From Burkholderiales bacterium (lineage in GTDB: Bacteria > Pseudomonadota > Gammaproteobacteria > Burkholderiales > Burkholderiaceae_C): 36,740 nt of DNA. Both the position numbers and the translations under genes were made by a program. This document shows positions 1 through 7,634 of the stretch, in pieces. The stretch covers positions 1-36,740 of the forward strand of contig JAGWTE010000003.1 of the NCBI GenBank assembly GCA_028869095.1, in the 5' to 3' direction. The notes beneath the pieces were generated by a model, which saw nothing but the letters and a program-made list of their open reading frames with translations, ran no database searches and had not been told where the DNA came from. Position 1 is the first letter of the stretch, and every line of letters begins with the position of its first letter.

Positions 1-477
1 GCCAGCCAGGACGCGCACCGTGCAGCCCGCGAGCTTGACTTGCGGGATGTCGGCGGCTGCCGTGTGCGAAAAGCTCGGTTCGGTTTCCTCCAACTCGCGC
101 GGCAAGGCCACCCACAACTGCAAACCATGCAGGGGGCGGGCCACATTGCGCAGGTCTTCTGGGGTGCGCTCTGAATGGACGATGCCACGCCCGGCCGTCA
201 TCCAGTTGATGGCGCCAGGTTCAATGCGTTGCACCGAGCCCAGGCTGTCGCGGTGCATCATCGCGCCTTCGAAAAGGTAGGTGACCGTGGCCAGCCCAAC
301 GTGCGGGTGAGGGCGGACATCGCTGTTGGCGCCTGGTTGTTGCACCAAGGGCCCAAAGTGGTCAAAGAAGATGAAGGGGCCGACCGATTGCCGGCGCGCC
401 GCTGGCAGCATTCGGCGCACCACAAAGCCACCGCCCAGGTCGCTGACGTGGCCGTTCAAGGTCATGGAGGTGGTCAT
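1..477 (-). CDS. Pirin family protein (3' end outside window)
   Basis: The reading frame is open from an ATG at 477 to the window edge, giving 159 residues of the N-terminal cupin of a pirin. The family's metal-binding set is visible: His57 and His59 in RPHPHVGLATVTYL, His101 and Glu103 in GIVHSERTP. Pirins are bicupin iron proteins; some act as quercetin dioxygenases and others as redox-linked regulators, and the sequence does not decide between these. The C-terminal cupin lies outside the window. The gene is divergent from the FMN reductase gene with only 75 bases between the two starts, so a shared control region is likely. A second in-frame ATG four codons downstream is possible as a start. 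Confidence 0.9.
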   Translation of the reverse strand, partial: MTTSMTLNGHVSDLGGGFVVRRMLPAARRQSVGPFIFFDHFGPLVQQPGANSDVRPHPHVGLATVTYLFEGAMMHRDSLGSVQRIEPGAINWMTAGRGIVHSERTPEDLRNVARPLHGLQLWVALPRELEETEPSFSHTAAADIPQVKLAGCTVRVLAG

Positions 478-552
478 GGTTTGTCTGCTCCCCAAGTGGC
501 TTGATCCTGTCACTGAATCCGTGCAGGATAGCCCGATAAAGGAGCGCATGCC

Positions 553-1110
553 ATGTCCACTAAAAATGTTGCCGTCGTTGTCGGAAGCCTTCGCAAAGAC
601 TCTCTCAATCGCAAGCTGGCACTGGTGATGCGCGAGATGGCTGCGCCTTCGCTGTCGCTCAATCTGGTTGAGATTGGCCACCTGCCGCTCTACAACCAGG
701 ACGATGACGAAGGGCCCCAGGTGCCTGAGGCTTGGACGACCTTTCGCCAGAGCATCAAGGCCAACGATGCCGTGCTGTTTGTGACGCCGGAATACAACCG
801 CTCGGTGCCCGCTGCGTTGAAGAACGCGATCGATGTGGGCTCTCGTCCTCATGGGCAAAGCGCGTGGGACAAGAAGCCCGCAGCCATCATCAGCGTCTCT
901 CCTGGGGCCATGGGTGGCTTTGGGGCGAACCACCATTTGCGCCAGTCGCTGGTGTTCCTCAACATGCCAACCTTGCAGCAGCCCGAGGCTTACCTGGGGC
1001 ATGCGGCGCAGCTGTTTGATGCCAGCGGCAAGCTGATCAACGACAGCACGCGCGAGTTTTTAAGCAAGTTTGCGCAGACCTTTGAAAGGTGGATTGCCAC
1101 CAACACCTGA
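553..1110 (+). CDS. NADPH-dependent FMN reductase family protein (ChrR/azoreductase-like)
   Basis: This 185-residue protein has the flavodoxin-like fold of the NADPH-dependent FMN reductases. The phosphate-binding loop near the N-terminus is GSLRKDSLNRKLA (about residues 11-23), and the family signature TPEYNRSVPAALKNAIDV lies near residues 77-94. Members are small dimeric cytosolic flavoproteins that reduce quinones, azo compounds or metals such as chromate; the true substrate cannot be read here. The start is supported by AAAGGAG at 538-544, eight bases before the ATG. It is divergent from the pirin gene, a pairing that fits a response to oxidative or electrophile stress, and it is followed by a hairpin with a T-run at 1151-1187. 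Confidence 0.92.
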   Translation: MSTKNVAVVVGSLRKDSLNRKLALVMREMAAPSLSLNLVEIGHLPLYNQDDDEGPQVPEAWTTFRQSIKANDAVLFVTPEYNRSVPAALKNAIDVGSRPHGQSAWDKKPAAIISVSPGAMGGFGANHHLRQSLVFLNMPTLQQPEAYLGHAAQLFDASGKLINDSTREFLSKFAQTFERWIATNT

Positions 1111-1150
1111 CGGAGTGTGAACTCCTGCACGGAATGTTGGCCACGTGCGT

Positions 1151-1187
1151 GGGGCGTGTTTCGAACACCGGTAAACGCCCCGTTTTT
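1151..1187 (+). terminator. Intrinsic terminator after the FMN reductase gene
   Basis: GGGGCGT (1151-1157) pairs with ACGCCCC (1175-1181), and GTTTTT follows. The loop contains a second small hairpin, GTGTT-TCG-AACAC. It lies 41 bases after the FMN reductase stop. Confidence 0.7.
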
Positions 1188-1251
1188 CTGCGCTTGAAGT
1201 CGATCACTGGTCTCCTATCTTTGGGCTCGTCTCCGCTTGTCAAGGGTTGCC

Positions 1252-1944
1252 ATGACAGGCGCCCGAGCCCCAAAGATGACCACTCATGCCCTCAGCTTTG
1301 CAGTACACGTTGCGACCTCCGAGTCCGATCTGATCGATGCCTGCCAAGTTCGCGAGAAAGCGTATGGCCATCATCTGGGGGATGCAGTCGCGAGTTTTTC
1401 AACGGTTGAAGCGGCCGATCGCGATCCGGAGACCGTGGTCCTGATCTGCCGGGACAAGCTCACTGGGGAAGCCATTGGCACCGCGCGCATCCAAAGCAAT
1501 GCCGCGCGTCCTTTGATGGTCGAGCGCAGCGTGATCCTGCCGCATCACATTGCCGCGCGCTCGCGGGCCGAGGTGACCCGTCTGGCTGTCTTGCCTGGTG
1601 CTGATGCGATGGCCAAGCTGTGTCTGATGAAAGCGATCTACCAGTACTGCGAAGCCGAAGGCATCGATTGGTTGGTGATCTGCGCACGCAGTGAGCCGCT
1701 GGCACGCAATTACCGCCGCCTGGGCTTCAAGGACTTTTTGGCGCCTGGCCACATGGTGCCCTTGGCTCATGCGGGGCACATTCCGCATCTGGTCTTCACG
1801 ATGGACATCGATGGCACGCGCAGCGAATGGCAGCGCGATGGTCACCGTTTGCAGTCGTTCATGTTTGAAACGACGCACCCGGACTTGCCGCGCTTTCAAC
1901 CGGCGCAACAGCGCTCGGCCTGGCGCCAACATCGGGTGGCGTGA
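1252..1944 (+). CDS. N-acyltransferase of the FeeM / LuxI-like GNAT fold
   Basis: This 230-residue protein resembles the catalytic core of FeeM-type N-acyl amino acid synthases, which share a fold with LuxI autoinducer synthases. The visible hallmarks are REKAYGHHL (34-42), the region of the substrate-binding N-terminal part, and EVTRLAV (107-113), equivalent to the E-x-(S/T)-R-L-x-V strand of this superfamily, followed by a GNAT-like helix and ARSEPLARNYRRLGFK (145-160). Such enzymes move an acyl chain from acyl-ACP to an amine; the product here is unknown. The start at 1252 has CAAGGG six bases upstream; a TTG at 1237 would add five residues. The last 86 bases overlap the 3' end of the hybrid kinase gene on the other strand. 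An ordinary acetyltransferase is the main alternative. Confidence 0.75.
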   Translation: MTGARAPKMTTHALSFAVHVATSESDLIDACQVREKAYGHHLGDAVASFSTVEAADRDPETVVLICRDKLTGEAIGTARIQSNAARPLMVERSVILPHHIAARSRAEVTRLAVLPGADAMAKLCLMKAIYQYCEAEGIDWLVICARSEPLARNYRRLGFKDFLAPGHMVPLAHAGHIPHLVFTMDIDGTRSEWQRDGHRLQSFMFETTHPDLPRFQPAQQRSAWRQHRVA

Positions 1945-3799
1945 CGGCGCTGGAGGTCCAGCGCTGAAGCATCGCGGTCATCTCTTCGAGAGAGCAGGGC
2001 TTGGACAGAAAGTCGTCCATGCCGGCATCCAGACAGTCCTGTCGTTCGGCATCGCTGGCCGTGGCCGTCAAGGCGATGATGGGAATGTGGGTCAAGCCCA
2101 GCTTGGTTTCCTGTGCGCGGATCATCCGCGTGGCTTCGTAGCCATTCATCACGGGCATGTGGCAGTCCATCAGCACGATGTCGGGACGATTGGTCTCGCG
2201 TAGTGCGTGCCGAACCGCATCTCGACCATCTTTCACGCGCTCCGTATCGGTGCCAATGACATCCAGGTAATTGCTGGCCACCAAGGCGTTGACATCGTTG
2301 TCTTCCGCCATCAGCACCAGGCAGGGGCGAGTGGGGCTGGCCGAGGGTTGAGTTTGCGACCGGTTGGGCGTCAAGGTTCTGGCTTGATGGAGTGCGTGCT
2401 GTGGCGCATGGTTGGTGGTTTGGACACTGGGCAAGCGTGCCGTGAACACCATGGTGGAGCCCACGCCCTCTTGGCTGTCTGCCGTGATGTCGCCGCCCAT
2501 GGCTCGGGCGATGTCGCGTGCAATGGTCAGACCCAGGCCCACGCCTTCGGTCGAGCTGGCCGATGTGCCGGAGTCTGACTGCTGAAAGGCTTTGAAAATG
2601 TTGTCGATGTCCTGAGGTGCGATGCCGACGCCGGTGTCACGCACCTCTGCGCGGACCAGGCCACGCTCATCGTCGCGTTCAATGGTCAGCACAATGCCGC
2701 CGCATTGGGTGAATTTGATGGCGTTGCCCAGCAGGTTGTGCAAGACCTGTCGGAATCGAGCTGGGTCGCCCATGACCCAGCACTGGGCAGGCAGTTGATG
2801 GTGCACATCAAAAAACAGGCCTTTGTCTTCAGCCCGTACAGCGTAGACCCCGACCAGTTGCTCCACTTGGACGCGCAGGTCGTAGCGCTCATTGCGCAAA
2901 ATGAATTGCCCGGCTTCAATGCGAGAGATGTCCAGCAAGTCGTTGATGAGACCCAGCAGGTGGGTGCCTGACGATTGGATCAACTCGACCCGGCGAGCCA
3001 GCAAGGGCTCCTGCAGATCCATGTGCAGCAGGCGGGCCATGCCCAAAATGCCATGCAAGGGGGTGCGCAACTCATGGCTCATGTTGGCCAGGAACTGGGT
3101 TTTGACAGCGCTTTGTCGCATGGCAGTCTTGAGCGCTTCTTCTTTTTCTTTGGCCAAATCTTCCGCCTGAATGCGCAGCCGAATGGTTTCCCTCACCCGA
3201 CGCTCTGAACGAACCGCCGTGGCAACTTGCAGCCCCAGCAGCATCAACAGGCCCAGGCCACCTAATTGCCCCAAGGCTTCGCCTCTCATGAGCATGCCCA
3301 GGGCCGTGGGCGCGAGGATGGGGGTGGAATAGGCTGCGGTATACCGGGCGCTGGCTTGCAGGCCGAATGTGGCGACGCATGAGATGCAAGCCAGCGCCGC
3401 AATCACAAAAGAGGCCACGGGCCAGGGGGCGGAGATGGCGGTATACAAACCTGCCGCGCCCCAAATGGCGGCATCCACAATCAGCGCCGTCAGAGTCAGA
3501 TAGCCCCATCCGTGGTCTGTAGAGGGCGCCTGGCGGAACTGCCACCCTTGCATCCACCGGAACAAGGCAATGGCGAGCTTGGCAGCCAGCCAAGTGTCCA
3601 CCAGGGCAAAAGGAGCCACCACCCCTCGCAATGTCACGCCGAGGGCGAAGGCAAACGCGGTCGCGACAAACACCCCAAGGCGCGCATGCGACCAGATCAT
3701 GCGCAGCTGCTCGTCTGCAACGGCTTGATGGCCGCTCAGCGCTCCCCAGTTCATTGTTTGTCGAGATCGGTTCAGTAGGTTCTGCAGGGACTGAGCCAT
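1859..3799 (-). CDS. Hybrid sensor histidine kinase with C-terminal receiver
   Basis: This 646-residue inner-membrane hybrid kinase has about five or six hydrophobic segments between residues 40 and 195 and no obvious periplasmic domain. A short coiled linker leads to HisKA with the phosphorylated His242 in ANMSHELRTPLHG. The HATPase domain (about 340-458) shows the N-box HNLLGNAIKF, the G1 motif DTGVGI and the G2 motif GVGLGLTIA. A receiver domain (about 494-615) has the acidic pair Glu499-Asp500, phosphoacceptor Asp545 in LMDCHMP, Thr579 and Lys600. The output must pass to another protein, since no DNA-binding or phosphotransfer domain is fused. The final 26 residues after the receiver are low-complexity and are encoded in the region that overlaps the acyltransferase gene. 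The signal sensed is unknown. Confidence 0.93.
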   Translation of the reverse strand: MAQSLQNLLNRSRQTMNWGALSGHQAVADEQLRMIWSHARLGVFVATAFAFALGVTLRGVVAPFALVDTWLAAKLAIALFRWMQGWQFRQAPSTDHGWGYLTLTALIVDAAIWGAAGLYTAISAPWPVASFVIAALACISCVATFGLQASARYTAAYSTPILAPTALGMLMRGEALGQLGGLGLLMLLGLQVATAVRSERRVRETIRLRIQAEDLAKEKEEALKTAMRQSAVKTQFLANMSHELRTPLHGILGMARLLHMDLQEPLLARRVELIQSSGTHLLGLINDLLDISRIEAGQFILRNERYDLRVQVEQLVGVYAVRAEDKGLFFDVHHQLPAQCWVMGDPARFRQVLHNLLGNAIKFTQCGGIVLTIERDDERGLVRAEVRDTGVGIAPQDIDNIFKAFQQSDSGTSASSTEGVGLGLTIARDIARAMGGDITADSQEGVGSTMVFTARLPSVQTTNHAPQHALHQARTLTPNRSQTQPSASPTRPCLVLMAEDNDVNALVASNYLDVIGTDTERVKDGRDAVRHALRETNRPDIVLMDCHMPVMNGYEATRMIRAQETKLGLTHIPIIALTATASDAERQDCLDAGMDDFLSKPCSLEEMTAMLQRWTSSAVTPPDVGARPSAVAPVESAASPGASFQT

Positions 3800-3956
3800 T
3801 ACTTGCAGTGTGCGTACTACCTAGATTGAGATACCGTACCCATTGAACTTGACACTCTGCGCCAAAAACTGCGCGAGGTCCAGCACCGAGCGTGCCTTGC
3901 TGTGCTTGAGGGGCCACATGACCGCCCCTGCGCCTGACCTCATGGCAAACGATGGC

Positions 3957-3974
3957 GCAGATCCCGCGATCTGC
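3957..3974. repeat. Short perfect inverted repeat upstream of the hybrid kinase
   Basis: GCAGATC (3957-3963) and GATCTGC (3968-3974) form a 7-base dyad with a 4-base centre. It lies in the 261-base stretch between the kinase start (3799) and the small gene at 4061, where I see no other gene. It could be an operator for either divergent gene or chance. Confidence 0.3.
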
Positions 3975-4060
3975 AATCCCTAACTTGTTGCCTCTGTTGT
4001 CATCCGTTTGAACGGCTGTCGCGTTGTAGGTGCATGTCCTTACCTGGATGTAGCAGGCTT

Positions 4061-4363
4061 ATGAACCGCCATACCGAACAACAGTTGTTGAATTTCTGCG
4101 TTGCCCAACATGGGCGCTTCAACCCAGATGCGTGGCGCAACCTCGAAGGCGTCGCCCCTGAGCAAAAAGCATGCGCCATGTTGTTGTTGGCCAATGCGCG
4201 TTGGTATGGCCGCTTGACTGAGTTGCGTGATCTGGTCAGCCAGTCCTTGCCAAATCAGGCAGGCCGACTCAGTGAGTTGTCTGCTCGTGCTGGCTTCAAT
4301 GGCGCGCTATTCGTTAAGCGTTTACAGGGCCTGTTGTGGTTGAGCACCGAGGCCAAGCGATAA
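4061..4363 (+). CDS. Hypothetical protein, 100 residues
   Basis: I do not recognise a family. The protein is small, soluble and mostly helical in character, with no signal peptide or membrane segment. It is basic towards the C-terminus and carries conserved-looking aromatic residues (ARWYGRL, LQGLLWL). The ATG at 4061 is chosen because the residues from there on look like folded protein; an upstream ATG at 4034 would add nine residues, and neither has a strong ribosome binding site. It stands alone between the divergent kinase gene and the binding protein gene. Its stop codon lies three bases before a dyad containing a DnaA-box-like sequence. Confidence 0.55.
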   Translation: MNRHTEQQLLNFCVAQHGRFNPDAWRNLEGVAPEQKACAMLLLANARWYGRLTELRDLVSQSLPNQAGRLSELSARAGFNGALFVKRLQGLLWLSTEAKR

Positions 4364-4365
4364 GA

Positions 4366-4390
4366 GTTATCCCCGTCTCCTGTGGATAAC
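4366..4390. other. Inverted pair of DnaA-box-like 9-mers
   Basis: GTTATCC (4366-4372) and GGATAAC (4384-4390) form an inverted repeat. The right arm lies in TGTGGATAA (4381-4389), the exact complement of the consensus DnaA box TTATCCACA. The left arm, TTATCCCCG, matches the box at 7 of 9 bases. No AT-rich unwinding element or replication gene lies nearby, so this is more likely a DnaA-bound regulatory site, or chance, than an origin. Confidence 0.35.
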
Positions 4391-4439
4391 CTTGTTGGAA
4401 ACCGTGGGGGAAGTGTGGTCCCCCCAGGCAAAAGGCTTG

Positions 4440-4462
4440 TTGTGCTCTAAAATTGAGCACAA
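4440..4462. promoter_or_regulatory. Perfect operator-like inverted repeat upstream of the binding-protein/kinase genes
   Basis: TTGTGCTC (4440-4447) and GAGCACAA (4455-4462) are perfect 8-base arms separated by TAAAATT, which itself resembles a -10 element. No T-run follows, so a terminator is unlikely. The site lies 123 bases before the TTG start at 4585, in a 221-base intergenic stretch, and would be well placed for repression of that operon. The cognate regulator is not evident. Confidence 0.5.
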
Positions 4463-4584
4463 TCTACGCCATGCCGCCCAACCCGGCCGTTTGGACGACC
4501 GGGTCTTTCTATAGTGATGGTGTCCAAAACTATGGGTAAGCTTAGAAGCTTGGCTTTGGGCCTTGCCATGACCTTGAGGACACA

Positions 4585-5553
4585 TTGATCGATCGCCCCG
4601 TATTTTGGTTGACACTGCGTGCACTGGCCTTGAGCCTGCTGCTCGGCGTGTGGCCATTTGCTCGTGCGTCGGCCGACGACAGTCCGCGCAACATCGCGGT
4701 CATCTACCCTGACATTGGTGAGCCTTATCGCTCGGTGTTCTCCACCATCATCGATGGCATCGAGGATCAGACCAAAAGCCGCGTCACCCCGATTGCGGTC
4801 GGTGCCAATGCCAACCCACAGGACATCACAGGCGAATTGCGTCGTCGCGATGTGCGCGCGGTCATCGCCTTGGGCCGCAATGGCCTGAAGGTGGCTTCTT
4901 CTCTGGACCGGCAGTGGGGGGTGGTGGCCGGTGGCGTGTTGTCGGTTCCTGAATCACAGGCGCGCGATTTCTCCGTACACAGCCTGGCACCCGATCCGGC
5001 CCTGCTGTTGGCACGTTTGAAGGTCATCATGCCCGGCGCCAAACGGGTGATCGTGGTGTACGACCCCAAACAGAACGACTGGTTGATTCGCCTGGCTCAG
5101 GATGCCGCCAAAGCACAAGGCGTGGAGTTGGTGGCTTACGAGGCGCAAGACCTGAAGGCGGCAGTGCGTCAATACCGCGAAGCCATCCAGACAGCAGACC
5201 CCAAGAAAGATGTGCTGTGGCTGCCTCAGGATTCCACCACGGTTGACGAGAGCGTGGTGTTGCCCATGGTGCTGGAAGAGAGCTGGGCCCGTGGCCTGGC
5301 GGTGTTCTCCAGCAGCGTCAACCATGTCAAGCGCGGCGTGCTGTTCTCGCTGTATCCCGATAACGCCGAACTGGGGCGCGTGCTGGGCCGTGCGGCCTTG
5401 GTGTACGCCACCAACGGTGCCAGTGCGCCATTGCGCGGGGTGTCTCCCTTGAAAGAAGTATTGCTGGCCGTGAACACGCGGACAGCCAACCACCTGGGTC
5501 TGAATCTGGACGCCAGGCGGTTGAGATTTGACATGGTTTTTCCGGAGCCTTGA
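4585..5553 (+). CDS. Orphan periplasmic substrate-binding protein (ABC_sub_bind-like)
   Basis: This 322-residue exported protein resembles the ABC transporter substrate-binding family that includes TrpX-like proteins. A Sec signal peptide (about residues 1-30) ends near FARASADD. The two-lobe Rossmann-like pattern is visible in NIAVIYPDIGEPY, VRAVIALGRNGLK, KRVIVVYDPKQNDWL and DVLWLPQDSTTVDES. The start is a TTG at 4585 with GAGGA four bases before it; the nearby ATG at 4568 runs into a stop after six codons. No permease or ATPase gene is present. Instead, a membrane hybrid kinase begins five bases after the stop, so I infer that this protein presents a ligand to the kinase rather than, or as well as, to a transporter. 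The ligand is unknown. Confidence 0.8.
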   Translation: MIDRPVFWLTLRALALSLLLGVWPFARASADDSPRNIAVIYPDIGEPYRSVFSTIIDGIEDQTKSRVTPIAVGANANPQDITGELRRRDVRAVIALGRNGLKVASSLDRQWGVVAGGVLSVPESQARDFSVHSLAPDPALLLARLKVIMPGAKRVIVVYDPKQNDWLIRLAQDAAKAQGVELVAYEAQDLKAAVRQYREAIQTADPKKDVLWLPQDSTTVDESVVLPMVLEESWARGLAVFSSSVNHVKRGVLFSLYPDNAELGRVLGRAALVYATNGASAPLRGVSPLKEVLLAVNTRTANHLGLNLDARRLRFDMVFPEP

Positions 5554-5558
5554 GAGAG

Positions 5559-7619
5559 ATGTTGGACCAAACTCAAAAAATGCTCCAGCGCCGACGCCGA
5601 GGCCTGCAAATGGGTCAGCAAATGACGTTTCGGCGGCAACTGAGCCTGGCGGTCGCCTTGGGCGTGCTCTGCCTGGCTTTGCTTTCCTCACTGACCAGTG
5701 CCTGGCAGGGCAATCAACAGATCTTTGACACCTTGAAGCAGCAAGGCTTGCGCGTGACCTCCAGCATGGCCGCGCAAAGCTCGCTGGCCTTGCTGGCTGG
5801 CGCACCAGAAAATGCCGCCAATGCCGTACAGGCTACCTTGTCCTTTCCTGATGTCTTGCGGGTCGAGCTCTGCAATGCCGACGGCGGTGTCCTGATGGCC
5901 CGTGGCACGGCTGGGGTGGAGGTGACGGGGTTGCCCATGCCGCGGCCTTTGCCTCATGAGGCTTTTTTAGAGCGCGAGACCGATGACACCTGGCAGTTCG
6001 TGGCCCCGGTGTGGACCAAGGCGGAGGCATCGCCCTTTGAAGTCGTGGCACCGAAAGAAACCTTTCTGGGCTACGTGCGCGTGGTGCACAGCAAAGCCAC
6101 CTTGCAGCGCATGGCCACGCACGTGTTCTTTGCCAACCTGCTGATCTCGTTCTTCTTTGCGACCGTGTTCTTGCTGGTGATTCGCTGGCTGGCGGTGCGT
6201 TTGACCCAGCCTTTGAAGGATCTGTCGGGCGTGATGGCGCGTGCCGAGCGCGGCGAGACCGACGTGCGTGCCGACGTCGAAGGCCCGCAAGACATCGCGG
6301 CCATGGCCCAGGCCTTCAACCGCATGATCTCGGCTCTGCAGGACCGCAGTGAAGAGTTGCAACGCCATCAGGAACACCTTGAAGACGTGGTGCGCGAGCG
6401 CACGGGTGAGTTGCGCGAGGCCAAGGATCGCGCCGAAGTGGCCAACCAGGCCAAGAGCACCTTCCTGGCCCGCATGAGCCACGAGTTGCGCACCCCCTTG
6501 AACGCCATCATGGGCTATGCGCAGTTGCTCAAAATCGGCGATGTGTTGACCGAGCGCCAGAATGTGGGGCTCAACACCATCTACAGCAGTGGCGAGCATT
6601 TGCTGCTTCTGATCAATGACATCCTGGACCTGTCCAGCATTGAGGCTGGCAAGTTCAAGCTGTTTGCAGCGCCGGTGTCATCTGTCGATTTTTTCAATGG
6701 CATTGCCGACATCATCCGGATCAAGTCGGAAGAAAAAGGCGTGCCGTTTCAGCTGCAGGTGTCAGCCGACGTGCCAGACACCCTGAAAGTGGACGAAAAG
6801 CGCTTGCGCCAGGTTTTGCTCAATTTGCTGAGCAACGCTGTCAAGTTCACGGCTCAGGGCCAGGTGCGTTTGAGCGTCACGGCCATGGGCAGCTCGCCGC
6901 GCCGAGGCCATCGCTTGCGCTTTGAGGTGCAAGACTCGGGTGTGGGCTTGGCCCCCGAAGACCAGGACCGCATTTTTGAGCCCTTCGAGCAGGCGGGCGA
7001 CAGCGCCAGCCGTTCAGCCGGCACAGGCCTGGGCTTGGCCATCACTCGGCAACTGGTGCGCATGATGGGGGGCGAGATCAAGCTGGAAAGTCAGTTGGGC
7101 AAGGGCAGCTTGTTCTGGTTTGATCTGTGGGTGGCCTCGACGGATACCGTGGCGGAAGCGCCCGAGCAGCCTGACGAATCCTTTGCCAAAGTGACCGGCT
7201 ACAGTGGGCCGCGTCGTCAGATTTTGGTGGTCGACGATGTGGCGGCCAATCGCGCCATGTTGAGCGATCTGCTGGGGCCGCTTGGCTTTGACATTCGCCA
7301 GGCTTGCGATGGCCTAGATGCCCTGGTGCAGGTGCGCAATGCCGAGCCGCATTTGATCTTGATGGATGTGGTCATGCCTGAAATGGACGGCTTGACGGCC
7401 ATCGAACACCTGCGACGGGACCAGGGGCCGACTCATCTGCCGGTGATTGCGTTGTCCGCCAATGCCTCTTTGGTGGACCGGGAAAAGGCCCTGGCTGCAG
7501 GCGCTGACGCGTTCCTGCCCAAACCGCTGGAGCATGATGCTCTGCTGACCCAGATCGGCCTGTGTCTGGGCTTGATCTGGGTGCGCGAAGAAGGTGGTGC
7601 CGACCATCGGTCGGCCTGA
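5559..7619 (+). CDS. Hybrid sensor histidine kinase with extracytoplasmic sensor, HAMP and receiver
   Basis: The protein has 686 residues. A first membrane helix (about 27-48) and a second (about 188-210) enclose a periplasmic region of about 140 residues that resembles a CHASE8 sensor. HAMP (about 208-262), a coiled segment (262-300), HisKA with His308 in ARMSHELRTPLNA, and HATPase with LNLLSNAVKF, DSGVGL and GTGLGLAI follow. A receiver (about 553-670) has Asp559-Asp560, phosphoacceptor Asp603 in LMDVVMP, Ser633 and Lys655. The ATG at 5559 follows a GAGAGA ribosome site that overlaps the binding-protein stop, so the two genes are translationally close. No fused output domain exists. The partner response regulator or phosphotransfer protein is not in the window. 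Confidence 0.92.
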   Translation: MLDQTQKMLQRRRRGLQMGQQMTFRRQLSLAVALGVLCLALLSSLTSAWQGNQQIFDTLKQQGLRVTSSMAAQSSLALLAGAPENAANAVQATLSFPDVLRVELCNADGGVLMARGTAGVEVTGLPMPRPLPHEAFLERETDDTWQFVAPVWTKAEASPFEVVAPKETFLGYVRVVHSKATLQRMATHVFFANLLISFFFATVFLLVIRWLAVRLTQPLKDLSGVMARAERGETDVRADVEGPQDIAAMAQAFNRMISALQDRSEELQRHQEHLEDVVRERTGELREAKDRAEVANQAKSTFLARMSHELRTPLNAIMGYAQLLKIGDVLTERQNVGLNTIYSSGEHLLLLINDILDLSSIEAGKFKLFAAPVSSVDFFNGIADIIRIKSEEKGVPFQLQVSADVPDTLKVDEKRLRQVLLNLLSNAVKFTAQGQVRLSVTAMGSSPRRGHRLRFEVQDSGVGLAPEDQDRIFEPFEQAGDSASRSAGTGLGLAITRQLVRMMGGEIKLESQLGKGSLFWFDLWVASTDTVAEAPEQPDESFAKVTGYSGPRRQILVVDDVAANRAMLSDLLGPLGFDIRQACDGLDALVQVRNAEPHLILMDVVMPEMDGLTAIEHLRRDQGPTHLPVIALSANASLVDREKALAAGADAFLPKPLEHDALLTQIGLCLGLIWVREEGGADHRSA

Positions 7620-7634
7620 GTCACCGGGGGCTGT

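Noticed and set aside
3072-3917. A 281-residue frame overlapping the first hybrid kinase in another minus-strand frame
   Set aside because: It is out of frame with the kinase transmembrane and HisKA region, which is clearly coding.
4366-4390. A replication origin at the DnaA-box pair
   Set aside because: Only two boxes, no AT-rich unwinding region, and no dnaA, dnaN or partition genes nearby.
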